Positions 22,747 to 34,082 of a DNA stretch of 64,000 nt are shown here, piece by piece. The notes under the pieces were generated by a model, which was given only the letters and a program-made list of their open reading frames with translations, ran no database searches and was not told where the DNA came from. The position numbers and the translations under genes are program-made. This DNA is from Dermanyssus gallinae. Lineage: Eukaryota; Arthropoda; Arachnida; Mesostigmata; Dermanyssidae. The stretch is from positions 614,501 to 678,500 of the forward strand of contig QVRM01001260.1 in NCBI GenBank assembly GCA_003439945.1. The letters run 5' to 3'. Positions within the stretch are counted from its first letter, which is position 1, and every line of letters starts with the position of its first letter.

Positions 22747-24065
22747 TTAGGCTTGCGCGCTCTCCGTACACGCTGGACACCTCAGCACGGTGTGTTCTAA
22801 GGTGCCGTCGAGTTCCTCGCCGCAGTGGACGCACGTGAAGCTGGTGACCTTTACGGTCCTGAACAGGTAAGGCTGGAAGTCGCCGTGACTAGTAAGGACC
22901 TGAGTTGCGTAGAATGTGAGTTCCCCCTGGCCTGTTGAGCCAGCCTTGGAAGTTGGCAGTTCTACTCCTCCTACGCAGAGGTCGATTGTGCGCTGACGTT
23001 CCTCGTCTTTTTTGAGGTCTGGGCTCTCCCATAAGCGGCGGTGCTCGGCTGCCTTCAAATCCCACCGGATCGTTCCGGTAAGGACGTGAGCCGCCGCAGC
23101 GCTAAATGTCTTGTATGCTGCGATTGCTATAAGGGCTTCGACTCTGTAGGCGGAGTTGAAGAGCGGGCATTTTCTCAGACCCACCAAAAGTATCGCCTTG
23201 CTCTTAGCAGGGGCAAGAGCAAGTCTCGCGCGAGCGACGCCGGCGAGAGTCTCGCTCGCCCGGTTTTGCAGCAGGTCACTTAGCCGCAGCACGTCGTTGT
23301 AGATTATAATCCAATAGCACGGGGGTCAAGTATAGAGCCCTGTGGTACCCCTGCAGTCATGCTGAAAATGTAGCCGTATGACTGGATCGCCCTGCCATGT
23401 AGATAGCTAGATATAAGCTTTTGTAGGTAAAAAGACATTCTGCTTCTGTAGAGAGTCTCTAAAATGGTTCTCTGCGTCTGAATCCGCTTTATGGCGCCGT
23501 ATTTTGCAAGGCCCTTACGGAATCCGGGAGGCGTGCCTCTACGGTGAACCCGATCGCTTTAGCCAGGAAACCGAGCACGCAGAGCACGGGTGGTAAAATC
23601 CGAGGCTCTTAGGTACGAGAACCAGGCTGCTTCCGTCTATACTACAGGGATTGACCTCGCCCGGCACATCTCAGTCGCTGCAGCTACCGCTTCCGGGTAT
23701 TCCGTCATTAGTAGCTTAACCGCGGCAAATGAGGCACCGCGGCTCGGCGCCTTTCCATCCTTGAAGCATGACGCCGCGTCGCACACCTTTTGCGGGGTGA
23801 TCTTGTTCATCCGTTCCTAAGATCCAGATAGGGGGCTCGGTCAAAGAGAGAGTGTCTAACAAAGAGCGCAGCTATCCTGTGCTTCCTGTGCCTCTTCTGG
23901 TGTAAGGTCAACCCTCCGCTTGAAGGGCCCCCCCTTACCAGCTTGTACGGGCGCCACCACGGATCCTCCAGTTCTCCAAAAAGGCTCTCTAGGAGCGCTC
24001 CTTGCTATTAGAGATCTTCCTGCGCAGGAAAGCTCGCAGCCTCTTATACCCGGCGCCATAGATGA
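22747..24065 (-). pseudogene. LINE family C (R1-like) ORF2 remnant
   Basis: Read from 24065 downwards: YKRLRAFLRRKISNSKERS then a TAG where a Trp is usual, and RAFLENW. Next come ITPQKVCDAASCFKDGKAPSR (pre-RT block, 23800-23740), LQKLISSYLHGRAIQSYGY and TAGVPQGSILDP (RT motif, about 23400-23330). A frameshift leads into YNDVLRLSDLLQNR, then ALAPAKSKAILLVG, VEALIAIAAYKTFSAAAAHV and the C-terminal block GELTFYATQVLTSHGDFQPY with CVHCGEELDGTLEHTVLRC. The catalytic YADD segment is missing. The last 181 codons are still open. The order is that of R1/Jockey-group LINEs without a preserved apurinic endonuclease. Confidence 0.8.
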
Positions 24066-24329
24066 ACTTGGTGGACAGCAAAAGAGTAGATTGTCTGCTC
24101 CTTTAATAGCCGGGTTCCAGTTGCTGATATTAACCAGGTGCTATCTCACGATTGTTGGTCAGAGTACGGCCTAAAGGCGCGACCTTTCTTTAACGACTTC
24201 CGACAACGTGGGTCAGAAGATGCTCAAGAAAAAGGTAAACCGTTCACCATAGTTCAATACTCATTTGAGGCATACTGTCGATTGCGCTCGCCATCAGTGG
24301 ATTAGCACATAGTCAGCAGATGACAATCA

Positions 24330-24960
24330 TGCGCTTCAGAAATTAGAGAGGCTAGGAATACCTACTACGAAGAGCACTTTGCCGCTGTGCGTGATCACAT
24401 TGTCAAGCCATGGGGTTTTCTTAATGAAATTTGCGGCCGTGGCAAGAAACCTGGAGCGGTGCAAATGTCGACTACTGGTCGAACACAGGGAGCTAAAGAA
24501 TGTTCTGGAGATAGTGGACGCATAGAATGATTTATTCTCATATACCGGTATAAAAACTATACCTGTGCAACCTCGCAAGAGCCAATTGACAAATTTCTCT
24601 CGAATGTACGAAACTCTGAGCTCAACGCACTTTTCTTTGTCTGGTAAATTCCACTCTAAATTCAATGACATCTTAGCGACTGCTTTAGCTGCCGTATTCA
24701 ATATTTCAGTTAAAACAGGCGTCTTTCCAGAACTTCCAGAACGCCTTGAGACATCTGCGGGGACTCCGCTAATATAAATATATAAAGATAAGGGTGGCAG
24801 GGGCTAGCCTGATAACTATCGCCCGATATTATTGGTGTTTTCGTCTCAAAAGTATTTAGAATATTTATTTAGCCTACTATTAAGAACAAGCTATCATCGG
24901 CGCTTTGAAATGTGGGCCGAACTGCTATTTTTAAACGACACCATCATAAAATATTCGCAA
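24330..24960 (+). pseudogene. LINE family E-like remnant (pre-RT and first RT block)
   Basis: Blocks in order: LATALAAVFNISVKTGVFPELPERL, then after a break KDKGGRG-PDNYRPILLVFSSQKYLEYL, the standard NYRPI motif of CR1/Jockey LINEs. Stops lie between them, and homology fades after about 24960. Confidence 0.65.
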
Positions 24961-25179
24961 TTCAAGATGATATAGTATAGTACTGTTCTATGATAATCTG
25001 TGCTATTAGAGAGTAAAACTTAATGGGGGAGGTGCGTTTCGTGGGTATGGGTCTCAACGGAGTAACATCCAACCATTGGGGTCGAGTACCACACTGCTTG
25101 AGAGAGAGACTCGTAGCGATAGTGTGTAACTGCATTTAACACCTCCTTTACAAAAAAAAGATGATCTAGCATCAATTAT

Positions 25180-25700
25180 GCGCCCGATGGTTCAATAGCT
25201 ACCGATGATTGCGAGAAAACAGAATTCCTAAAAAAACACTTTTGCACAAACCTATCCATCGGATGATGAATTACGCCTGCGAGATTCGGGTGTTACACAT
25301 GCTTCGAATGGTTATATCGACATAGTGGTCGTGATTGATGTTGAGGTCACATTAGAAAACCTGTTAAACAATTTAAAACGACTGAAACCTAAAACAAGCA
25401 ATACTACATATGTGGTGGTTTGAGTCGTGTTCAAGCAGCTTGGAATCTCGGTATGTCACCCCTTAAGCTTGATATTTCGTCGATCGCTTGAAGATTCGAT
25501 TGTACCGTATATTTTTTCGAACGGCGATTGTTAGACCAGTAACAAGCAAAATAATAAGTCAGACCTTAATGTAGTTTCCATGTTTCCATGACTATATATC
25601 AAAACACCAACAAGCAAGGATTTATTACTAAAGAAACATTTGCTTACCGTCCGAGTAGAAGCTGCACGCTCTAACTCTCGGAGACGCAGTTTGGCTGGGC
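25180..25700 (+). pseudogene. Second LINE family E-like remnant
   Basis: Contains DGSIATDDCEKTEFLKKHFC and VTLENLLNNLKRLKPKTSN. These resemble the linker between endonuclease and RT in CR1-type LINEs, with the GPDG end replaced. Further on, ETFAYRPSRSCT resembles the HGFRxGRST motif. Many stops. Assignment is by pattern only. Confidence 0.45.
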
Positions 25701-27400
25701 AGAATATGTTTACGCATCAGGGTTTTTTGACGTTACGTATGTTGATTTCAAGCATATTCTTTAACGCTGTAACACACAGTAAACACACTCAAGGTGCTGC
25801 CTAAATTTCGAGTAGGAACCAAAATAGTTGCATAGATAAATGACTTCCTGCAAGCGGGCCTGGAGACCTTGAAGCCACCTCCGGTTGCCCTCAAGAAGCC
25901 ACTCGGGGAGCACTTATGTTATAATTTACATCAACTATCGATAGCAGAATGCGTTGTACTTCACTTTGAACACGGAAACGCAGAGTACAAACATTATCTA
26001 TCGGTGACCATCCTTTTGCTTTGGAAACTGATCGGAGACCTTGGTGTGATGACGTCTGTAAATATGAAGCATACAGAACACGTAACAGACATCGTTTTAA
26101 GAGTGCAGTAAATTCCGACGTAAAATTGTATACAAATATTGAACCCCTGAATAAATATTCTTGCTAAGTTTGTAGCGACGAAACAAACTCTGAACCATAT
26201 GTTGCCATGACGAGAAACGTGTCAACTTCATGGAAACATGATGTGAACAGACTAAACATTTCCTTGCATAAAGCGAATAAATAATAATGTTATCCTCATA
26301 GTTTCTTATCTAATTTCACCCTCTCGGCGAGAAAAGTGGAAACAAGAATTCATGCGTTACGCATTTCACTGCTTGGCACCTAGTAAGGCAGATGCGTACT
26401 CCTCATAAAATGCGGCGTTTGAACATACCAGTTAGGCATCTAACATGACCAAAGCTCCCGTCTGGCGTCTTTGATTTGACTTCCCTCTCCGAAATATAAA
26501 CTACACCCGGAACAACCGTATGCATAAGAAGCATCACGAATGAATGGCGCTGGTGCTCTTGCTTTCGCTTGACGCAAAAGTCCGAGAACTTCACTGTGGG
26601 CGAGATACCCGGTTCGATAGAATCTGGGGCATGATCTTCTCTGCAATAATCTTTTGCATTTTACTGCGCTTCTCATCAGTCTCGCCAAATACCAGGAACA
26701 TTGACAACGGTTGTTGTTTCCCAACACTGGTTGATGTTTTCGGGCTGTTTCCTGAAGAAACCCTCGCTTCTAATCTCACGCTTAACAAATATGTGAAAGG
26801 ACATGTCGATGATGCCGCTTCCGTTGCGATCTAAATGTGCACACGCATTCGCACTTCTCAAACCAACATTTTTAATGACTTAAGATCGCAGCTCTATCAT
26901 TGTTGGCCCCACAATTGATTTTTACATGTGCTCGATGTGTGTTTGCAGCACTGGCCGCTGCAAAATATGCCGATAATATTTGGAATGGTCACGTTTAATT
27001 CTGCATGTTCAAACCTTACCGCCCTAATAATCTTTGTGGCATTGCATGCGTGTTGGAAGTACATTTACGATGTTCTCCCTTCCAACGGAGAGCACCATGC
27101 AGTATTGACCTTGTCTGTCGCATTGCATCGGTGGTAAGCGCGTATGTAGGTAGTTATATATAGTTATGTAGGTAGATAACCCACTCACAGGTTTTCTCCG
27201 ATTTCCCCCAGAGTCAGACGGCCAGCTGGTTAAACCCCCGCGTATCATTAATGTGCATTTCAGCCTACTTAAATGTCTTTGCAAAAAGTGCAAGATCAAC
27301 TAATCTGAATTATAATTTCATATGCAAGCCGCTTTGCCCCTTATTTCCTTACAACTTCAGAGAAGCAATCGCAAAATCTTTGGAACGCAACACTACACAT
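25700..27400. other. No gene recognised
   Basis: Several frames of 60-96 codons overlap on both strands around 26400-26860, none with a recognised domain. Confidence 0.4.
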
Positions 27401-27409
27401 CGCCTTGCA

Positions 27410-27814
27410 TCAAACCGCTCTCACGATTATGTTCGTGCTAGTTCGCCCAGGTTGCATCCGACTGCCTGCGTCTGCTGCCCCAATCATGCCACACCCAAGG
27501 CGCAGATCTTCATTATCCATCTGGTGCATTGCCACGCCTGCATTCGATGTTTTGCTTTGTTGTCTCATCGTTTCGGAAACCACCACAAAGTCATCTTCGT
27601 CGTCATTTGCTTTTTTCTTTGGCGTTGCTGTACCGCAATCCGCTCGTTCCATTTCAACGGCAAAGCCATTCAGGCTGCCACTATTATTACCCAAATCTGC
27701 AGTTGCCAAGCTTCTTTGGGCGCCTCCTGTGCGGTTGTCTTTCTTGCTCTTTACAGCAGGCTTTCTCGGGCTTGATCTGTGATTTCGTCGCCTTCTCCGC
27801 CATCTACCAGCCAT
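27410..27814 (-). CDS. Hypothetical protein or first exon, basic then acidic
   Basis: A 134-codon frame starts at an ATG at 27814. The N-terminus is strongly basic (RWRRRRRNHRSSPRKPAVK), like a nuclear localisation signal. The middle is Gly/Asn-rich. A run DDEDDFVVVSETM follows at about residues 91-103, an acidic patch before F-x-x-V like an LC3-interacting motif. It then ends in a less protein-like tail, so an intron near 27480 is possible. It is more GC-rich than its surroundings. No family was recognised. It could be chance, because the opposite strand is also open over much of the stretch. Confidence 0.3.
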   Translation of the reverse strand: MAGRWRRRRRNHRSSPRKPAVKSKKDNRTGGAQRSLATADLGNNSGSLNGFAVEMERADCGTATPKKKANDDEDDFVVVSETMRQQSKTSNAGVAMHQMDNEDLRLGCGMIGAADAGSRMQPGRTSTNIIVRAV

Positions 27815-28193
27815 GCGTTCTTGTTTTTCTGCGTTCTCCGCGTTTCGCCGCTCTTCTCCACTCGAATTTGATCACCTAACTTGGAGTTTAGGCCCCCTTG
27901 TAGTGGTAAGTGGTGCGGCAAAATTTACCTGCTAAATTGCCTCAGTTTTGGTAACCCTGGTTGCTCCAGTAGTTCCGAGTATGCTTACCCAAGTCGTCAC
28001 AAACATTTACTGTAGTTCACTGAGTCGATCGCTCAGCGTTCTCTGACTTAGTTACTGGCGTCACAGGCCCCACACGCAGGAAATACGCATCCTCTAAATA
28101 CAACCCTAGAGGAACACTTTTGAGAAATGTTGGCTGCACACCACTAGTTGTTCATCCGCCTTTAGGGAAAGCAAATACTACGAACAGCACAAC

Positions 28194-28196
<3 letters not shown>

Positions 28197-28225
<29 letters not shown>
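28197..28225. repeat. (TA)n microsatellite
   Basis: About 29 bp of perfect AT repeat. No element end recognised beside it. Confidence 0.95.
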
Positions 28226-28227
<2 letters not shown>

Positions 28228-28263
28228 ACATACATGTCTGGCCCTATTCTGCCAGGTTTGCAT

Positions 28264-28295
28264 TGCGTCGGCACGGTAGCAATCGTGCCGACGCA
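28264..28295. repeat. 12-bp perfect inverted repeat, 8-nt loop
   Basis: Arms TGCGTCGGCACG (28264-28275) and its exact complement (28284-28295) flank GTAGCAAT. A stable stem in otherwise AT-rich DNA, function unknown. Confidence 0.9.
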
Positions 28296-28299
28296 CGTG

Positions 28300-30300
28300 A
28301 AAGACTGCATAAGATCACATCTTACTTTAGACGTATTTTGTTGCCTTAAGCTAAATTAAAAATTGACTAAAACTCTCGAAGTACAATTAAGGCAGTAGAA
28401 TGTTGCCTGTGTCTTGTTGTTTAAATATCTTAAGTAAATATGTTGAAAATAGCTATATCATAATGGAAACAATTTACTAATATTATTCTTAATATGAATG
28501 TATTACTATATTTCTATTATTAGTATGTATTGCCACGGCGTACTCTATTAACGACCGATATGCGGCTTAGCATTCCCCCAATTACCTCAGCAATAAAATG
28601 CTGGGTTATGTCATTCTACAATACTTCTCGCGCATAGCAAACATGAGCTCCGAAAGTATTTCTAGAGTTGAAGTTCTGACTCTAACTTGATTTGTCTCGG
28701 GAGATTCAGGTCAGAAAAACATGCTAGCCACTTCATGAAGCGAATTCTAGCTTCTGTGAGGTACCCCCGGGACAAGTGCAGCGATGCGCGACATGGAATT
28801 GTCGTGCAAGAAGGTGAAGTTATCATCAACAGCCCTTGCATACGGCACCACACAAAGTGTCCGAATCACACCAATGTATAGTTGGCAGTTAAACATCTCC
28901 TTCCATAAGAACCGTGGACATGAAGGGCCTCGATAAGTTCTGTCTTCCTGCCAAAGGATATTTCACCCCAAACTATGATTGAAAGACCGCTGTAACTGAC
29001 ACGGCTCTCTGGCGTAACAACTATTAACCAGAACTCTTTGTTGGCTCTTTCACTTAACAGGGCAATTAATGGCGGACAGACACTTTGTTATATGTTTAAT
29101 GTAAGACACCTGCGCATAGAACGGGAGTGAGTAAGTCTATATCGTATATGTGAGTTTTTCCAGCTCACTACTTTTTAGGGTTAGGAATAAAACGTATCGC
29201 TTTAATATTCTAGTCTTGACGTAAGGTTAATTGAAATGCAAGCTAAATGATGCTGATTTATTTTTTTCCCGAAGTGTTTAAGTCTTAATTTTTAAATTTG
29301 TTTAACTAGTGGCAACGACCCAATCAGCTTAATTACAGCTTCACGATAGTTTTAGCTACAGTACTCAACTTTATCTATAGCTCAGTTTCGTAAACACTAA
29401 TATTAGCAATTCTATAAAACCCTTTTATCCTCTCAGCCCTGCTGACCTCAGGTAATTACTTTAGACAGTCAGGAAAGAGTTTTGCTCGAATTATACCGTA
29501 TATGATATTTTACGCTATCTGTTTTGCTATTTTGTTCCAGACGAAACGTTTCCAGCCATATTCCGAAACATCGCCAGTTTATGTGGGCCTTTTATATGAT
29601 AAATCTATGTGACAGCGTCCACTGATCACGCGGAAAACCTAGGTGGGCCACTGAGGTGCGTTATCTTTTCTAATGCATTTAATATGCAATCCTGACATGT
29701 TTGAACACAGAAATAGATCTTCACACGCTGGATAGAACCTGCGATCGAGCGCACCAGTAGCGTAGGCGAGTATTGCGCACTAGTTATCTAGGCCACACCA
29801 TCATTTGTTATCAGCCCTGCTCATCTGCCATTGGCCATGTAGTTCAAAGTTAAGTTAGCATCTATAATTAAAAGGAACGTTTAAATTCAAATCAGGCTAA
29901 AACTGCTAAATATTTTATACGTTTATTTAAGAGGGCCAAGTTAGCAATGCTTGCCGTTACTGTAGCTTTCTAACATAAAATATATCCCGTACTGGTAATA
30001 GACTATAAGCCACCCCGTGTAATAATTCGGTCCATCTAGGAACAATTCGTTAAAAAAACAAAGATACATTGATAATATAGAGTACCCCAACCATACACAG
30101 ACAACGAAATCACCAAGGAAACTGACACCTGCAGAAAGGCCACCATACATGCTTTAGACGATCGCCCTTGCAACGTACCTGATGTTATAGAGAAAGTATC
30201 GATAATAAGAGTGTTTTGGTTAAATAAAGGTCAAGCCTGGCAAAAAAACCTTCTCTGTAGAGTGCGGTAAAACAGGTAGCGAGATACGTTCCATCATGGA
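28300..30300. other. No gene recognised
   Basis: AT-rich, with only short frames and no repeat ends seen. It lies upstream of the host-gene candidate that starts at 30326, so a promoter could be here, but no motif was identified. Confidence 0.45.
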
Positions 30301-30325
30301 AGTCGTTCAGAGGTCGACGAACTAG

Positions 30326-31990
30326 ATGAAGCCGCCAGTTTGTTATCATAATAACGAAGCGTTTGTGTTTGGGAATATGAAACCATTACTGACAGGACCG
30401 ACCACGTCCACAAAGCATCGAAATAAGTGCGAATACAGCATCTGGGCACGAGCTAGACGTGGCCTACTCGGTGTTTTCGGCAAAAGGTCAGCAAGAAAGG
30501 ATTTAGCTTCAAGCACCGGTGAAACTTTACCAGTGGACGCGCTTGGTTCTATTTTACAGCGGTGTGATGATATCAGCCAGCGCGTCGAGACACTTCAAAG
30601 GGCATATGAACAGGTAAGTAGATCGGAAACTATCAAAAGCAGCCCAGTTAACTCCGATGATCGAGGCGACCATCAAGGCACTAGCAATCATTCGCAATCT
30701 AGCCAGGAAGACTTGTTAGACAAGTCCGAGCGCAGTATTCCTCAGACAGTGGGAATCGATGCTTTGCCGATGACGCCGGCCGATGACGCAGCTTGCGCCG
30801 GGCTTGCGTCGTTGTGTCGCCAACATCCCGTCAGTCGTGAAAGCACAAAATCTCGTGTCGAAGCTGCCGTTAGCTGTCATCGCTCGACGTGTCACCAACG
30901 GGAAAGTGGTTTTCCCACCGCCAGTTGCGGGACGGCGAACAGGACCGTCTCCGAAAGTCTGGGAACGCGAACGATTCAGATTCATCGAGAAGTGCGACTG
31001 ATCGTTCTGAGTGTCCTCCAGGAGCTGATGGAGAGCAACGCTGGTGACACGAGAAAAATACGCGCGGCCTTGCACGCGTTGGAGTGCGGCGATTCTGTAG
31101 GCCAGCCCGGATGCACCAGTGCGCTCAGAGGATGCGGGGAGCCAGGAGCGGGAAACGTCGCTGCCGACAACAACCTTCCTGTGGCATCCTGGTGCACATG
31201 TCGCTCAGCTGAAGCCTATCAGTGGTTAAACGCCGACTCGTGCGATACGTTGGCCAACGTGAACTCGTCCGAGTTTTCGGCTGCGACCGCTGCATGGGGT
31301 TGTGACGACAACGACGATGGCGACGTCAACGACAACAACAACAACAACCGGCATCTCCATTTGTACGATAAACCAGAGAGTGGCGACAATGGCTTCGCTC
31401 CGTCGTCCGCCCCGATCATTTCGGCAGCCGGTAAAAGGATGCTGTGTCCTCTACTTGCACGCGGTCAAGGTTCGGCGTCAGCGCGTTCACTAAACCAGTC
31501 CTCAAATCATTCCTCGACCCGGCCAGAGTGCACGAGCGGAAATCGCATAAAGGAATCAAGTGGAGCGTTTAGCACTTCGACCGGCTCCACGACCTCACCA
31601 GTAACGATTGTGTGCGCGCCCAAGCCGAACGGCTGCCGAGGAGGAGAGCCTTCGCAACACAAACACGCCTCGAAAGAAGTGCCGAAAACCAACCGGTTGC
31701 GGCGGCGGCAGCGGCAGCGCCAGGGGGGACAGCAGCAGCAGCACCAGCATTGTGAGCAAAGACAACAACGGCCCGAAGCTTCGTCTCATACAGCCGTGCC
31801 CAGTGGACCTGCCGTTCAACCTGCGGGTAATGAACGCTGTTCCAGGAGAAAAGTTGAGCATGACCACCCCCAGCTCCACTACCGTGAGGCGTTTCTACGA
31901 GCTTACGATGCGCCATCGTGGTGTTCCTCATGCACGTGCAACAGCTGTACATCGATAACCGTCGAGTGCAGCCGAGACAATGGAGGCTGA
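30326..31990 (+). CDS. Candidate host gene exon(s), disordered Ser/Gln/Asn-rich protein
   Basis: A 554-codon frame in a clearly GC-richer stretch, far longer than chance here. The N-terminal 96 residues look ordered (GSILQRCDDISQRVETLQRAYEQ, coiled-coil-like) and stop at CAG|GTAAGTA (30611-30620), a perfect 5' splice donor. So translation beyond 30613 may be intron or the donor may be unused. The rest is low complexity: SSQED, an Asp/Asn run near 31310-31350 and a Gln-rich run near 31730-31760. At several places another frame reads more like protein, notably the +1 frame 31750-31905 (LRLIQPCPVDLPFNLRVMNA) and then a third frame to a donor AG|GTAAAT at 32026-32027. Either exon limits, indels or pseudogenisation explain this. 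No family recognised. Confidence 0.45.
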   Translation: MKPPVCYHNNEAFVFGNMKPLLTGPTTSTKHRNKCEYSIWARARRGLLGVFGKRSARKDLASSTGETLPVDALGSILQRCDDISQRVETLQRAYEQVSRSETIKSSPVNSDDRGDHQGTSNHSQSSQEDLLDKSERSIPQTVGIDALPMTPADDAACAGLASLCRQHPVSRESTKSRVEAAVSCHRSTCHQRESGFPTASCGTANRTVSESLGTRTIQIHREVRLIVLSVLQELMESNAGDTRKIRAALHALECGDSVGQPGCTSALRGCGEPGAGNVAADNNLPVASWCTCRSAEAYQWLNADSCDTLANVNSSEFSAATAAWGCDDNDDGDVNDNNNNNRHLHLYDKPESGDNGFAPSSAPIISAAGKRMLCPLLARGQGSASARSLNQSSNHSSTRPECTSGNRIKESSGAFSTSTGSTTSPVTIVCAPKPNGCRGGEPSQHKHASKEVPKTNRLRRRQRQRQGGQQQQHQHCEQRQQRPEASSHTAVPSGPAVQPAGNERCSRRKVEHDHPQLHYREAFLRAYDAPSWCSSCTCNSCTSITVECSRDNGG

Positions 31991-32539
31991 CGTTCACGGC
32001 TCGGCTGATGGATGATTCGACGATAGGTAAATCCCTCCCTCGCTTGTTTTGATTGGACCGAGTGCGTGCTGCCGCAAACCACGTTCCGCTAAAGTAGCTA
32101 TATACATACATGACTAACGCTTTAACCGTAGAAATGCATTTGCAAAGATCTCATGGAAAATATACACTGAAACGTGCACTGGAGTTATCCATAATCGTAT
32201 ATTGTGTGTACATTTGTCGTATAACTAAGAAGGACAATTCTAGAAACCAATTATCCAATGGGTTGCGTCGTTCACGGCAATATAAGGTAGTGCTGTTGTT
32301 ATAGTGTGTCCATTGATTTTCTGCCATGATTTCTCTGCAAAAGCTGTTGCTGCGCTTCTTCAGAAATGCTTTTTTTCACTACATATTAGTTGTGCTATTC
32401 ATTCATTTATTTTTGACATCACGTTAGGTAAAAACAATACCTGATATATACTTACATACAAACAAACACGTTGGCGACAAATAAGCCGTAACACACAAAT
32501 TTACGGCGGTAAGCTTCCAGAAGCATTCGCCAAATCGTG

Positions 32540-34047
32540 ATAACGACACGAAATATATACAGTGACTGGCGTGATACTCTGAACATGAATTGTTACAATT
32601 TTTACAAACACAAGATTTATTCGGCTCGTGGAAGACTACTGTGCGACACACGACGTGGTGATACCCGTACGAATTGCGTAACAATATGGCGGTTAGTCCT
32701 ACCTACATATTTTGATGAATCGTTGCCCTAACTGTGTACAATTATGGATTAATTTATGCGATTTTAACTTCGTATTCACTGATAAAACGATCGTATCCCG
32801 GTGTCGCAGGATCGCCTTTTTAGGTCCTCTATGAACAGCGGGGTATCCGCCAGCAAGTACACGAGTCTTTTCCGAGTACACGAGTCTATTCTGAGCTGTG
32901 CACCCCAAGCACTCGCTTCAAGAACGCAGATTTAACATTATCAAGGGTAGCCAAGTTAGCCGGCGTTGGATTTGTCCAGATGACTTCTATGCAGTACGAA
33001 GCAATAGGTGCGATCTTTGTGTCGAGGAGCGCAATAGCGGTGCGTACGGACATCATTTGTAGTTTTTGGATCAAGAAAGAGGCAATCAAAGCCTTCCTAA
33101 CTCGTTCGGAGCTATGTCTGGCATACGAACTACCTGTAGAGGAGATTGTTAGCCCGAGGTACGTAGAGTGATTAACATACGTGAGGATCTGCCTACCTAG
33201 GCGAAGTTCGTCAGTCGCCGCTCGACGCCCCGCGTTACAAAACTTTATGGCGTGCGTTTTGCAGGTATTGATCCGGAGTCCCACAGTACTGACATACTGT
33301 ACGAGCGATGCAAGCCCTTGTTGTAGGTGAAATCAGCTGGTACTGTATAAAACAAAATCGTTGGCGTATAAAAGTAGGTTGACGCTCCGATGACGATTCA
33401 TGATGTGAGCTGGAAGATCGCTGATCAGAGTTGAAAACAGGAGGGGGCTTAAGGTATCTCTCTGGGCAAACCCGGTGGTTTGCTCGAGCCCTGGATGCTC
33501 TGCTACTCCGTCATTTATCGTTATCGAGCTTTTCTGTAGGATGTCCATCATAACTCCGAGTATCCTGCAGGGCAACCCCAGTGAGGCAAGCCTCTCTAAC
33601 ACTAATGACCTTGAACCTGGGTCGACGCAGCCTTGAAGTCCACAATGACTGCGTAGACCTTTCCGCGCTAGTGTTTCTCCGATGTCTTCAAGGATAATAC
33701 TACAGGCTGTCAGGGTACTTTAGAAACGCGAAATTCATGCTGCTCTTCGGGAATAGCTCCCTTGTACTCTAAATATGTAGTTAGCCGCTGAGAAAGCAGC
33801 CTTGAGAAGAGCTCATACACGCAACTTTTCTTTCCGATTTCTCTCCATGCCGAAGGGTCATGCCTTCTCTTATTTTTAGGTATTACAGTCGCGCCACCCG
33901 TCTGGTATTCGACCCGCTCTGATGCCCGCGTTGAACAAAGCGGTCCAGAGCGGCACCAGTACCATTGACCGTTGGAGATAATTATTACGTACACCTTCGG
34001 GGCCTGCCGCTGTGTTCATCGGCAGTCGATTAATGAGCCTACGACTT

Positions 34048-34049
<2 letters not shown>
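32540..34049 (-). pseudogene. LINE family B remnant, 5' end at (TA)n
   Basis: From 34049 downwards the minus strand reads NTAAGPEGV, then HDPSAWREIGKKS with LLSQRLTTYLEYKGAIPEEQH. Next come LERLASLGLPCRILGVMMDI, TTGFAQRDTLSPLLFS and VNLLLYANDFVLY (YADD changed to YAND), then CKTHAIKFCNAGRRA, STYLGLTISSTG and RKALIASFLIQK. After more breaks, 32670-32550 has GYHHVVCRTVVFHEPNKSC with CKNCNNSCSEYHASHC, a Cys/His-rich end shared with the copy at 53527. Several frameshifts and a changed catalytic box make it dead. The first homologous base abuts the (TA)n tract at 34050-34081. Confidence 0.82.

Positions 34050-34081
<32 letters not shown>
34050..34081. repeat. (TA)n microsatellite between two LINEs
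   Basis: About 32 bp of AT repeat lies between the 3' end of LINE A copy 34082-36508 and the 5'-truncated start of LINE B copy 32540-34049, both on the minus strand. Confidence 0.95.

Positions 34082-34082
<1 letters not shown>

Noticed and set aside
31569..32111. 180-codon minus ORF
   Set aside because: Antisense to the GC-rich candidate exon; Ala runs come from the complement of CAG/GCG repeats.
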